DNA of 13,986 nucleotides from CAZQFV01 sp964613665 (GCA_964613665.1 CAZTIG010000082.1:1-13986); one strand, 5' to 3'; positions 6,467-13,410 are shown, numbered from the stretch's first letter. Numbers and translations: made by a program. Notes: a model not told the origin generated them from the letters alone.

Positions 6467-7108
6467 TCACCTGACCAGGCGCTGCTGTACGGCCAGGGCG
6501 ACGGCCTCGGTCCGGCTGTCCACGCCCAGTTTGGAGAGGACGTTGCTCACGTGAAATTTGACGGTGGACCGGCTGACGACCAGGCGGTCGGCGATCTCGG
6601 TATTGTTCAAGCCCTCAACCATCAGGGCCAGGATCTCGCGCTCCCGCTCCGTCAGGTCGTGGCCGGGCTTGGGCGGCTGGACGGTAGCCTGGATAAGCAC
6701 CTGGGCCGCCTCGGGGGCCAGGGTCGGCCGGCCGGCGTGGGCCGCGCGGATGGCCCCGGCCAGTTCGTCGGCCGAGACGTTCTTCAACAGGTAGCCGATG
6801 GCGCCGGCCTGCAGAGCGCCCTGGATGAGGTCCTCTTCTTTGAAACTGGTCAGGGCGATGACCTGGATTTGCGGGCAATGCTCGCGAATGGCCCGGGTAG
6901 CGGTGGCGCCGTCCATGCCCGGCATCACCAGGTCCATCAACACCACGTCGGGGCGAAGCCGGGCGCACAGCCGCACGGCCTCTTCGCCGCTGTTCGTCTC
7001 ACCGGCCAGCTCCAGGTCGTCATAGGCCAGCAAAAAGGCCGCCAGTCCGCTGCGGACCACCGCATGGTCGTCGACCAGCATCACCCGAATTGTCTTGGTG
7101 TCACCCAT
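6467..7108 (-). CDS. NarL/LuxR-type response regulator, 213 aa
   Basis: This DNA-binding regulator is predicted to receive phosphate from the kinase encoded just upstream. The receiver domain (about 8-125) has the acidic pair D13/D14, phospho-acceptor D59 (VVLMDLVMPGMDG), the Ser/Thr switch position in 'IALTS', and K109 (YLLKN). A LuxR-type helix-turn-helix (about 150-213) reads 'LTEREREILALMVEGLNNTEIA', then 'VSRSTVKFHVSNVLSKLGV'. The start at 7108 is chosen because GGAGGA lies 5 nt upstream and the receiver begins immediately; reading further upstream in frame would take in the kinase spacer hairpin. The gene follows the kinase by 121 nt in the same direction. Target genes cannot be read from sequence, but the palindrome at 11166-11183 is one candidate site. 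Confidence 0.93.
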   Translation of the reverse strand: MGDTKTIRVMLVDDHAVVRSGLAAFLLAYDDLELAGETNSGEEAVRLCARLRPDVVLMDLVMPGMDGATATRAIREHCPQIQVIALTSFKEEDLIQGALQAGAIGYLLKNVSADELAGAIRAAHAGRPTLAPEAAQVLIQATVQPPKPGHDLTEREREILALMVEGLNNTEIADRLVVSRSTVKFHVSNVLSKLGVDSRTEAVALAVQQRLVR

Positions 7109-7165
7109 GATAGTCCTCCACGGCCGCATGAAACTGCCCAGCTGCGCCGCAAACCGAACCTTGTT

Positions 7166-7227
7166 GGACACCGATGAACACGGATTCAAAATGCTTGAAT
7201 CTGTGTTCATCTGCGTTATCTGTGTCC
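7166..7227. repeat. Long imperfect inverted repeat between kinase and regulator genes
   Basis: GATGAACACGGATTCAA (7173-7189) and TTGAATCTGTGTTCATC (7195-7211) pair with one mismatch over 17 bp around a 5-nt loop. Outer GGACAC (7166-7171) and GTGTCC (7222-7227) can extend the structure with an asymmetric bulge. It starts 2 nt after the kinase stop codon on the minus strand. I recall this 'GTGTTCATCTG-GTTATCTGTGTCC' wording as a recurrent intergenic motif in some GC-rich genomes, so it may be a copy of an interspersed hairpin family. Confidence 0.75.
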
Positions 7228-7229
7228 CT

Positions 7230-10200
7230 TTACCCTGGCCGCCACAGGACGCGCACGCGCGTGCCCTCCGCGGGGCTGCTCTGGATGTCCAGCTGCGCGC
7301 CGATGGCATCCGCACGCTCGCGCATGATGCCCAGGCCCAGGTGCTCCGGGGACGCCGCGGCGTCGTCGAACCCACACCCGTCGTCCTCGATGTCGAGACA
7401 CGCCGCGTCCGCCGTGCAGTCCAGGAATACCGACGCCGAACGGGCCCGGGCGTGCTTGACCACGTTGTTCAGCGCTTCCTGGGCGATGCGGTAGAATGCC
7501 ACCTTGACTTCAGGCGGCAGCTCACAGTCCCCTTTCGACCCGGCGATGACCGGGATGCGCGCCCGCCCCGTGACCGACTCGCCCAACTGGCGCAGCAGGT
7601 CGGGCAGGGCGGCCTCGGTCAGCGCGGCCGGCCGTAGTTCCAGGAGCAGGGTGCGCATCTCGGCCAGGGCGCCGCGCGTCAGATCGCGCAGTTCCTGCAG
7701 CCGGCGCCGCCCTTCCTCCGGGTTTCGCTCCCAGAGACGGGGCAGCACCTCGGCGATCAGGGTGGCCGAAAAGAGGGTCTGGCTGACGGCATCGTGCAGC
7801 TCGCGGGCCAGGCGGCTGCGTTCGGCCGTAGTGGCGCTCCGCACCGCCTGGGCGCGCAGCCGGGCGTTCTCGATCGCCAGGGCGGCCTGGTTGCTGAAGC
7901 TGCGGGCCAGGTCGATATCTTCGTCCGAAAAGGCGTGTGGCGTGCGGTAGTAGAGGACGATCGCCCCGTAGGACTGGCCCTTGACGATGAGGGGGACGGC
8001 CAGGCGGGCGCCAAAGTGCCGGCCCACTACCGCCGTCCAGTGCTTCAGCGCCGGGGACAGCTCCGCGTCCTGGGCCGCTAGCTGGGCCAGGCAGGTCGGG
8101 AGTTCTTCCGTCACCATGACCTGTTCTTCCCGGAGGACTTGCTGCAGCGGCGAACCGGACAGGGGGAGCGGACCCAGCTCCAGGAACTCGGTGGGCATGC
8201 CCACCATGGCTTCGGGGAAGGCCTGCTCCTCGCCAAAACGGTAGAGCACCGCGGCGTCGGCTCCGATCAGCCGGCAGGCCTGGGTGACCGTGCCGTCGAG
8301 GAGGGCCTCCAGGGGCTGCTCGGTGTTGAGTACGGCGAGCATATCCCGCAGCCCCTCGGCTACCTGCCGGCGGCGCTCGATCTCGCCGGTCCGCTCGCGT
8401 ACCTGCTGCGCCAGTTCGCGGTTGCGCACGGCAATTGCGCGGACGCGCCAGCGATAGACGGCCAGCGCCCCACCGGCCAGGACCAGGGCCGCGCCGCCGA
8501 TGAACCACCACTGCTCCCAGAAGGGCGGCGCAACGATGATCCGCACGGCCGGGCCCTCTTCGTTCCAGACGCCGTCGTTGTTCGATCCCCTGACCCGAAA
8601 CGTGTACGTTCCCCCGCGCAGGTTGGTGTAACTGGCGTATCGCCGGGTGCCGGCGTCGACCCACTCCGGGTCGAACCCCTCCAGCCGATAGGCGTACTGG
8701 TTCTTTTCCGGCGCCGCATAGTCCAGCGCGGCGAACTCGAAAGAGATAAAGTTCTCCCGGTAGGACAGCTCGATCGCTGCCTCGGCCGGCAGATCGGCCA
8801 GGACGGTCTGGTTGAACTTCTTAAAGGCGGTGATGACCACGGGCGGGACATGGGGATTGTCACGGATCTCGTCCGGATAAAAGGCGTTGAACCCGTTGCC
8901 CCCGCCGAAAAAGAGGGCGCCGTCGGCTCCCTGGGCGTAGGCCCGGTTGTTGAAGGCGTTGCCTTGCAGTCCATCCCGGGCGTCATAGGTGCGGCAGGTC
9001 TCGCTGCGGGGATCGAACCGGGCCAGGCCGTTGCTCGTGCTCAGCCAGAGCCGGCCGGCCGCGTCTTCCAGGATGCCGACGACGCGATTGCTCGGCAGCC
9101 CCTGTTCGTCGGTATAGTGCGCAAAGGTCTCCGTCTGCGGGTCGAACCGGTTCAGCCCGCCCCCCAGGGTGCCGAGCCAGAGCAGTCCCGCGGCGTCCTG
9201 GTGGATGGCCGTTACGCCATTGTGGCTCAAGCTGTTCGGCACATCCGGTCTGGCCATGTACGATCGAAAGGTCTCCGTTTCTGCATCGAACCGGTTCAGG
9301 CCGCCGCTTTCGGTGCCGATCCATAGTGCACCGGCCTGGTCTTGCAGGATGACCAACACGTTATTGTCACTCAACGATTCCGGGTCGTCCGGGTCGTGCC
9401 GGTAGTGGGTAAAGGTGCCGGTACCGGGGTCGAACCGGCTCAGGCCGCCGCCGTACGTCCCGACCCACAGCGTCCCCTCGCGGTCTTCGAAGAGGGCCAT
9501 GACCTGGTAGTTGGGCAGGCTGCTCGGGTCATCCGGGTCGTTTGGGTAGCGGACAAAGGTGCCGGTGGCGCGGTCGAAGCGGTTCAACCCGCTGCCATCG
9601 GTGCCGATCCAGAGCGTCCCGTCCCCGGCCTCCAGGAGCGACCGGACACGGTCGTCGCTCAGCGAATGGGGATCCTCGGGGTCGTGCCGGTAGTGGGTAA
9701 AGGTGCGAGCGGCCCGGTCAAAGTGGTCGAGCCCGCCCAGCGTGCCGACCCACAGCCCGCCCAAGTGGTCTACTTGCAGTGCCATAACGTTGTTGTCGAC
9801 CAGGCTGTTGGCGTCGTCAGGGTCGTGGCGGTAGTGGCCAAAGGCCGCCGTGCTCAGGTTGAGCTTGTTCAGCCCGCCGCCGTAGGTGCCGATCCACAGC
9901 ACACCGCCCTCGTCCTCGTAGATCGAGCGGACGGCATTGTTGCTCAGGCTGTCCGGCAGGCGGTCGCTGTTCACGTATCGCTCAAAGGTGTAGTCCCCCG
10001 CGCCGTCGATCTCGAGCCGATTGAGCCCGCCGGTTTCGGTCCCGATCCATAGCGAACCGGATCGGTCGCAGTAGAGGACGTTGACCTGGTCGCTGCTCAG
10101 GCTGCGGGGGTCGGTGGGGTCGTGACGATAGCGCGTAAAGGTGCCGCTGGCCCGGTCCAATTGGCAGAGCCCCCTGTCCGTGCCGACCCAGAGGTCACCG

Positions 10201-11051
10201 CTGCCGTCCTCGGCGATGGCCATCACAATATCATCGCTCAGGGTTGCAGTGTCCAGGGGACTGTAGCGATAGTGTCGAAAGGTGCCGGTGGATAGGTCCA
10301 GGGCGTTCAGCCCGCCGTAGGTGCCGACCCAGAGGGTGCCGTCCGGGGCCGGGTAGAGGGCCCGCACGATGTCGCTGCTCAGGCTGGTGGGGTCGTCGGG
10401 GTCGTGGCGGTAATGCGTAAAGGTGCCGTGTTGTGGATCGAACCGCTCCACCCCGCCGCCGTGGGTGCCGATCCAGAGGGTGCCCTCCCGGTCCTGGGCG
10501 ATGGCGCGGATGCGGTTGTGGCTCAGCGAGGTGGGATCCTGGGGGTCGTTCTGGTAGTGGGCAAAGGTAGCGGTATCCCGGTCGAACCGGTTAAGCCCAC
10601 CGTGAAAGGTGCCCACCCAAAGGGTGCCGTCCCGATCGACGTAGAGAGCCGTGATAAAGCCGTTGGAGAGGGTTGTCGGGTCCTCGGGATCGCTGGCATA
10701 GACGGTGAAATCGTACCCATCGTAGCGGTTGAGCCCCTCCCGGGTCCCGAACCACATGTAGCCCTGGTGGTCCTGGACGATGGCCGGGACCGCGTTCTCC
10801 GAGAGGCCGTCCTCTACGGTAATGTGTTGAAAGCGGGTGACGTGCCCCTGGCCGGCGGCAGTTCCGTTGGAACTGCTTATCTCTTTTCGGCTTTGCCGAA
10901 AAGAGCCGGCGGCAGGCGGCGCAAGCAGCAGCAGCGCCAGCAACAGGGCCAGGGCAGTCGCGCTGGCGCGGGACAGTAGCCGTCGGGCAAGACGGCCTGC
11001 GCGTGTTGCGGATCTAGCATCCAAGCGATTTCTTGCGCGTCGCGTTTTCAT
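7230..11051 (-). CDS. Propeller-type membrane sensor histidine kinase (reg_prop/Y_Y_Y/GAF/HisKA_3), 1273 aa
   Basis: Predicted transmembrane sensor. Order: basic N-terminus and signal peptide or anchor (1-49); fourteen 'SLS---V-A---D--G-LWVGT-GGLNRFD--TGTF' repeats (about 75-725), enough for two seven-bladed propellers; Y_Y_Y Ig-like domain (about 770-840); one membrane segment (about 845-866); coiled-coil linker; GAF domain (about 895-1060); HisKA_3 with phospho-acceptor H1086 (ARELHDAVSQ); HATPase_c with N-box N1195/N1196, G1 DDGCGFD and G2 GLGIMRERA. This is the sensor half of the hybrid two-component systems known from Bacteroidetes, but with a GAF domain, a NarL-type kinase core and a separate regulator. 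The start at 11051 gives a proper signal peptide and sits about 10 nt after a TATAAT box; an in-frame TTG at 11090 coincides with the -35 box, so it is rejected. No Shine-Dalgarno is present. The ligand is unknown; the Bacteroidetes relatives sense oligosaccharides. Confidence 0.93.
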   Translation of the reverse strand: MKTRRARNRLDARSATRAGRLARRLLSRASATALALLLALLLLAPPAAGSFRQSRKEISSSNGTAAGQGHVTRFQHITVEDGLSENAVPAIVQDHQGYMWFGTREGLNRYDGYDFTVYASDPEDPTTLSNGFITALYVDRDGTLWVGTFHGGLNRFDRDTATFAHYQNDPQDPTSLSHNRIRAIAQDREGTLWIGTHGGGVERFDPQHGTFTHYRHDPDDPTSLSSDIVRALYPAPDGTLWVGTYGGLNALDLSTGTFRHYRYSPLDTATLSDDIVMAIAEDGSGDLWVGTDRGLCQLDRASGTFTRYRHDPTDPRSLSSDQVNVLYCDRSGSLWIGTETGGLNRLEIDGAGDYTFERYVNSDRLPDSLSNNAVRSIYEDEGGVLWIGTYGGGLNKLNLSTAAFGHYRHDPDDANSLVDNNVMALQVDHLGGLWVGTLGGLDHFDRAARTFTHYRHDPEDPHSLSDDRVRSLLEAGDGTLWIGTDGSGLNRFDRATGTFVRYPNDPDDPSSLPNYQVMALFEDREGTLWVGTYGGGLSRFDPGTGTFTHYRHDPDDPESLSDNNVLVILQDQAGALWIGTESGGLNRFDAETETFRSYMARPDVPNSLSHNGVTAIHQDAAGLLWLGTLGGGLNRFDPQTETFAHYTDEQGLPSNRVVGILEDAAGRLWLSTSNGLARFDPRSETCRTYDARDGLQGNAFNNRAYAQGADGALFFGGGNGFNAFYPDEIRDNPHVPPVVITAFKKFNQTVLADLPAEAAIELSYRENFISFEFAALDYAAPEKNQYAYRLEGFDPEWVDAGTRRYASYTNLRGGTYTFRVRGSNNDGVWNEEGPAVRIIVAPPFWEQWWFIGGAALVLAGGALAVYRWRVRAIAVRNRELAQQVRERTGEIERRRQVAEGLRDMLAVLNTEQPLEALLDGTVTQACRLIGADAAVLYRFGEEQAFPEAMVGMPTEFLELGPLPLSGSPLQQVLREEQVMVTEELPTCLAQLAAQDAELSPALKHWTAVVGRHFGARLAVPLIVKGQSYGAIVLYYRTPHAFSDEDIDLARSFSNQAALAIENARLRAQAVRSATTAERSRLARELHDAVSQTLFSATLIAEVLPRLWERNPEEGRRRLQELRDLTRGALAEMRTLLLELRPAALTEAALPDLLRQLGESVTGRARIPVIAGSKGDCELPPEVKVAFYRIAQEALNNVVKHARARSASVFLDCTADAACLDIEDDGCGFDDAAASPEHLGLGIMRERADAIGAQLDIQSSPAEGTRVRVLWRPG
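8870..10820 (-). repeat. Fourteen tandem propeller-blade coding repeats
   Basis: The kinase's periplasmic part is built from fourteen consecutive units of about 42-47 codons, each with a 'D--G-LW-GT' turn. At DNA level the units are still recognisably alike on the plus strand ('GTGCCGATCCA-AG-GT', 'GGGTCGTG-CGGTA-TG'). Units 13 and 14 are the most divergent, and units 4, 5 and 8 lack one glycine of the GG motif. The similarity makes the region prone to blade gain or loss. Confidence 0.85.
10861..10905. repeat. Two perfect hairpins inside the kinase coding sequence
   Basis: GTTCCGTTGGAAC (10861-10873, 5-bp stem) and CTCTTTTCGGC-TTT-GCCGAAAAGAG (10881-10905, perfect 11-bp stem with a 3-nt loop) lie in codons just after the signal peptide. 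They encode low-complexity residues (around 'FRQSRKEISSSNGTA') that separate the signal peptide from the first propeller blade. An 11-bp perfect hairpin in a coding region is unusual and may be a small palindromic insertion or an early-transcript control structure. Confidence 0.75.
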
Positions 11052-11060
11052 CTCGATGCT

Positions 11061-11090
11061 ATTATAGCACAGGGCGTGGAGCGCGGGCAA
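11061..11090 (-). promoter_or_regulatory. Promoter of the sensor-kinase operon, giving a nearly leaderless mRNA
   Basis: TTGCCC (11085-11090) and a perfect TATAAT (11061-11066) are 18 bp apart on the minus strand, with TGC just before the -10 box. The kinase ATG is only 9 nt downstream of the -10 box, so transcription would start within a few bases of the start codon. No ribosome-binding site fits in that space. Confidence 0.65.
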
Positions 11091-11165
11091 ATGAGATATG
11101 CTTCCTCCCTGGTCAGCGGTCCAGGATCAGGCCTATCCGCTCATCCAGCCCGGAAACTACCCAAC

Positions 11166-11205
11166 GGCCCGGCGCGCCGGGCCGGCCTGGGCCCTATAAT
11201 GGGCC
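11166..11205 (+). promoter_or_regulatory. 18-bp palindrome and TATAAT box upstream of the DUF3828-type lipoprotein
   Basis: GGCCCGGCGCGCCGGGCC (11166-11183) is a perfect palindrome. Eleven bp further is TATAAT (11195-11200), itself flanked by GGGCCC and GGGCC. No -35 box is visible and the palindrome occupies that position, which suggests either an operator or an activator-dependent promoter. The rest of the divergent region 11091-11309 shows only a second Shine-Dalgarno and ATG at 11221-11234. Confidence 0.45.
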
Positions 11206-11309
11206 TCAAGAAACCGACAAGGAGGTTCCCAATGCCAGGCCCCAATCCGCACCACCCGAGCAAGACGATTCGCCAAACCAAACACAACAGTCAAAAGGAG
11301 GATTTTCCC

Positions 11310-12128
11310 ATGCGCCAGTGGATGATCGTCGGCATGATCCTGGTTCTCGTCACACTGGTGGGCGCCTGCGTGCCCACCCCACAAATCACCCCGGAGCCGG
11401 CCGCCGAGTCGCCTGACCAGGTGGTCGAGGGCTACTACCGCTGGTACTTCGATTATGCCCGCGGCACCGGCAACCCGCTGGTCGACCGGGCCTACCGCGA
11501 TAGCGACTACCTGACCCCCGCCTTGGTGGAAAAGGTGGACGGTATCATCGACTCGTTCACGGGCGGCGGCTACGATCCCTTCCTCTGCGCCCAGGACATC
11601 CCGGGCCAGGTCGAAGCGGACAAGGCCGTCGTCGTTGGAAGCGAGGCGACCATCGTCGTCCACATGATCTGGAACCCCGGCACCGAGGCCGAGTCGGTCC
11701 ACGACCTGACCGTCGTGCTGCGCCAGGTGGACGGCCAGTGGCGGATCGACAACATCCTCTGCGGCGGCGCGTCGGCCGCCGAGCCGCCCGACCAGGTGGT
11801 CGAGGGCTACTACCGCTGGTACCTCGATTATGCCCGCGGCACCGGCAACCCGCTGGTCGACCGGGCCTACCGCGATAGCGACTACCTGACCGCCCGCCTG
11901 GTGGAAAAGGTCGATGGCATCCTCGATGCACTCGAGGGCGGCGGCTACGATCCCTTCCTCTGCGCCCAGGACATTCCCGAGAGCCTCACCGTGGAGCCGG
12001 TTGCCGGGACCGAGACGGAGGCTTCCGTCCTGGTGCGCACCAGCTTCGAGGGGCACACCTTTACTGTAGCGCTGGTCCTGGTGGACGGGCGCTGGCTGAT
12101 AGACGACGTGCACTGCGGAGGACAGTAG
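11310..12128 (+). CDS. Lipoprotein with two tandem DUF3828-type domains, 272 aa
   Basis: The start has AGGAGG seven nt upstream and gives a clean lipoprotein signal peptide: MRQWMIVGMILVLVTLVGAC, with the lipid-carrying Cys at about residue 20. Two domains follow (about 34-150 and 159-272), each beginning 'PDQVVEGYYRWY-DYARGTGN' and containing 'LVDRAYRDSDYLT' and 'GGGYDPFLCAQDIP', ending with 'V-V-DG-W-I-D--CGG'. This is the pattern of DUF3828, an NTF2-like family of unknown function. An alternative in-frame ATG at 11232, also with GGAGG in front, would add 26 hydrophilic residues before the signal peptide; I prefer the shorter form. The gene is divergent from the sensor kinase, and both products face the outside. 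The first halves of the repeats are almost identical in DNA. Confidence 0.82.
   Translation: MRQWMIVGMILVLVTLVGACVPTPQITPEPAAESPDQVVEGYYRWYFDYARGTGNPLVDRAYRDSDYLTPALVEKVDGIIDSFTGGGYDPFLCAQDIPGQVEADKAVVVGSEATIVVHMIWNPGTEAESVHDLTVVLRQVDGQWRIDNILCGGASAAEPPDQVVEGYYRWYLDYARGTGNPLVDRAYRDSDYLTARLVEKVDGILDALEGGGYDPFLCAQDIPESLTVEPVAGTETEASVLVRTSFEGHTFTVALVLVDGRWLIDDVHCGGQ
11415..11978 (+). repeat. Direct repeat inside the lipoprotein gene (period 375 bp)
   Basis: About 190 bp at 11415-11603 recur at 11790-11978, exactly 125 codons later, with long uninterrupted identical runs including synonymous positions. The second halves of the two domains have diverged strongly. This points to a recent duplication or gene conversion confined to the first half. 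Confidence 0.85.
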
Positions 12129-12177
12129 CTGGAGAAATGGCCCGCGTAATGCAATAAAACTCGAGATCCCGCGAAAG

Positions 12178-12206
12178 GTTCGAGGAGGGCATGGCCCTCC
12201 TCGAAC
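12178..12206. terminator. Strong hairpin after the lipoprotein gene
   Basis: GTTCGAGGAGGGC (12178-12190) and GCCCTCCTCGAAC (12194-12206) form a perfect 13-bp stem with a 3-nt loop; the flanking GAAAG and CTTTC can extend it. It lies 50 bp after the lipoprotein stop. It lacks a T-tract, so it may act as an RNA stabiliser or Rho-assisted terminator rather than a classic terminator. Confidence 0.5.
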
Positions 12207-12256
12207 GCTTTCCAACGCCGGCGGGCCGTGCGGCGAAGGGACAACGGATGCGCAAA

Positions 12257-12409
12257 AACGGATAGTAACCGTTCACGAGGAGGGCATTTTTGACCGCAAA
12301 GAGCGCAAAGGACGCAAAGAAAAATAAAAAACTCTGCGCTCTTCGCCCTTTGCTTGCAAAGGCCTTTGCGGTTCAATTCTTTCCGGTCCGTGAACGATTA
12401 CAACGGATA
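12257..12409. mobile_element. MITE-like element (137 bp) with 8-bp target duplication
   Basis: The body runs 12265-12401. Its ends are GTAACCGTTCACG (12265-12277) and CGTGAACGATTAC (12389-12401), inverted repeats matching at 12 of 13 positions. It is flanked by a perfect 8-bp direct repeat, AACGGATA (12257-12264 and 12402-12409), the expected target-site duplication. The interior holds GCAAAG-type 9-bp repeats (about 12297-12320) facing a partly complementary CTTTGC-rich arm (about 12340-12372). It encodes nothing. It must depend on a transposase elsewhere in the genome, not identifiable here. Confidence 0.8.
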
Positions 12410-12490
12410 AGCAGAGCGGGCAACGGAGTGAGGAAAAGACAGGCGGGCCGCGGCGCAAGCTGGGGAATGGTCAAAGCCGGACCACAGGGA
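12410..12490. other. Short region downstream of the minus-strand regulator
   Basis: Between the MITE-like element and the end of the regulator gene I see no gene, terminator or repeat. Confidence 0.5.
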
Positions 12491-12907
12491 TCACCGGCAG
12501 GGTCTCTCAGCCATCTCAAGGCGGTGACAGCCGGGGGCATGTTTGCGCTCGGCCCCGCGGGGCCAGCAGTTCGCCAGGGCGGCCAGGATGCGCTCCGGCG
12601 GGTCCAGTTTGCTGACGACTTTGTCGGCCCACCGGGCTGCCTCCGGCCGATTTCCGAGGAGGCTGTCCAGCGCGACAATCAACAGGCCGGGGCGAAGGGC
12701 GCGTATGTAGGGAATCAGTTCGCCGGCGTCCAGGCCGGGCAACTGCCAGTCCAGGAGGATCAGGTCGGGCAGGCCGGCCCGGGCCTGGACCAGCAGGTCG
12801 GCTACGCTATCGGCCTCGCCGACCACGGCCAGGCCCGGTTCGTGCTCCAGCAGCAGGCGCAGGGCGGAACGGACCTGGGGTTCGTCGTCAACGATCAGGA
12901 TGCGCAT
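12491..12907 (-). CDS. Single-domain response regulator (CheY-like receiver), 138 aa
   Basis: A stand-alone receiver domain beginning MRILIVDDEPQVRSALRLLL. Acidic pair D7/D8, phospho-acceptor D53 (LILLDWQLPGLD), and conserved lysine K100 (VVSKLDPPERIL) are present. At the switch position the sequence is 'IVALDS', so the usual Ser/Thr is displaced by one residue or replaced by Asp, which might alter signalling. About 20 residues after the receiver end are short and basic with no DNA-binding domain ('RKHAPGCHRLEMAERPCR'). No kinase is encoded next to it; the partner is unknown. It follows the small membrane protein by 18 nt, with only a weak ribosome-binding site (GAGATGGGA), so translation may be coupled. 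Confidence 0.88.
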   Translation of the reverse strand: MRILIVDDEPQVRSALRLLLEHEPGLAVVGEADSVADLLVQARAGLPDLILLDWQLPGLDAGELIPYIRALRPGLLIVALDSLLGNRPEAARWADKVVSKLDPPERILAALANCWPRGAERKHAPGCHRLEMAERPCR

Positions 12908-12925
12908 GATCCCATCTCATTCCGG

Positions 12926-13114
12926 TCAGAGCATTGGGCGCAGGAACGATGCGCGATGCATTTCCAGTTCGAGCTCGCCGGGCCGGAGGTTGTAGTTGGA
13001 CAGGACCGACCGCAGGCGCTCTTCGCGCGCAGCGCGCTCCTCCGCGTGGGCAATGATTCGATTGCCGGCGACGAGACCGACGACCAGGGTACCCAGTGCG
13101 ATCCAGAGTGCCAT
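12926..13114 (-). CDS. Small single-pass membrane protein, 62 aa
   Basis: The start at 13114 is set by GAGGAGG 5 nt upstream. One hydrophobic segment (MALWIALGTLVVGLVAGNRI, residues 1-20) is followed by a charged, probably helical tail with 'HAEERAAREERLRSVLSNYN' and 'GELELEMHRASF'. The N-terminus would face outside and the tail the cytoplasm. The open frame extends upstream to 13294 with a Pro-rich stretch, but that part lacks a ribosome-binding site. I do not recognise a family. It is the first gene of a two-gene operon with the receiver-only regulator, so it might localise or modulate that protein; this is inference. Confidence 0.6.
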   Translation of the reverse strand: MALWIALGTLVVGLVAGNRIIAHAEERAAREERLRSVLSNYNLRPGELELEMHRASFLRPML

Positions 13115-13410
13115 CGGAGCCTCCTCGAGGGCGCTGAGCAGATGTGCCCTCGTCTTGGCTTTATCATAGTCGAAATTGGCCTGCGGCGCATCGGGCAGGG
13201 GAGCAGTTCGGGTTGGGTGGAATGTCGGGGCGGCTACCTGGCCAGGTGTACAGGTCGGGGGGATGAAATCTAGCCCTCCAGGTATCGAGGACAATGCCGT
13301 GTCCTTTGCCGTGTAAGGGCCCCTGCGGTAGAAAAAGGCCGTGTCGGATCCGCTCGATCATGGTTACATGTGCTATAACAGGGACATCTGTAGAATGGAA
13401 AGGCATACTG
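13115..13410. promoter_or_regulatory. Divergent intergenic region with an extended -10 motif for the cyclase gene
   Basis: On the plus strand TGCTATAAC (13371-13379) is an extended -10 motif 32 nt before the cyclase ATG, without a clear -35 box. On the minus strand TATGAT at about 13155-13160 could serve the small membrane protein. CCTGGCCAGG (13239-13248) is a small palindrome. I see no gene in this stretch. Confidence 0.35.

Noticed and set aside
8870..10820. Regularly spaced repeats that could suggest a CRISPR array or satellite
   Set aside because: The period is about 130 nt, the units are coding and diverged, and they translate into reg_prop blades.
8139..10979. Plus-strand open frames opposite the kinase with a repeating 'GVV-VVGKGAG--VEPVQPAAVGADPQ' pattern
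   Set aside because: They are the antisense reading of the propeller repeats; the periodicity comes from the kinase blades.
11090..11090. TTG at 11090 as the kinase start
   Set aside because: It coincides with the -35 box of the promoter at 11061-11090; the ATG at 11051 gives the signal peptide directly.
11232..11309. In-frame ATG with its own GGAGG site as the lipoprotein start
   Set aside because: It would put 26 hydrophilic residues before the signal peptide; kept only as an alternative or a short leader.
11157..12215. Minus-strand 352-codon frame opposite the DUF3828-type lipoprotein
   Set aside because: The plus-strand gene has a ribosome-binding site, a lipobox and duplicated domains; the antisense frame has none.
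12191..12265. A 24-codon plus-strand reading frame starting in the loop of the hairpin at 12178-12206
   Set aside because: AGGAGG is only 2 nt from its ATG and locked in a 13-bp stem, and the stop is made by the edge of the MITE-like element, so a real peptide is unlikely.
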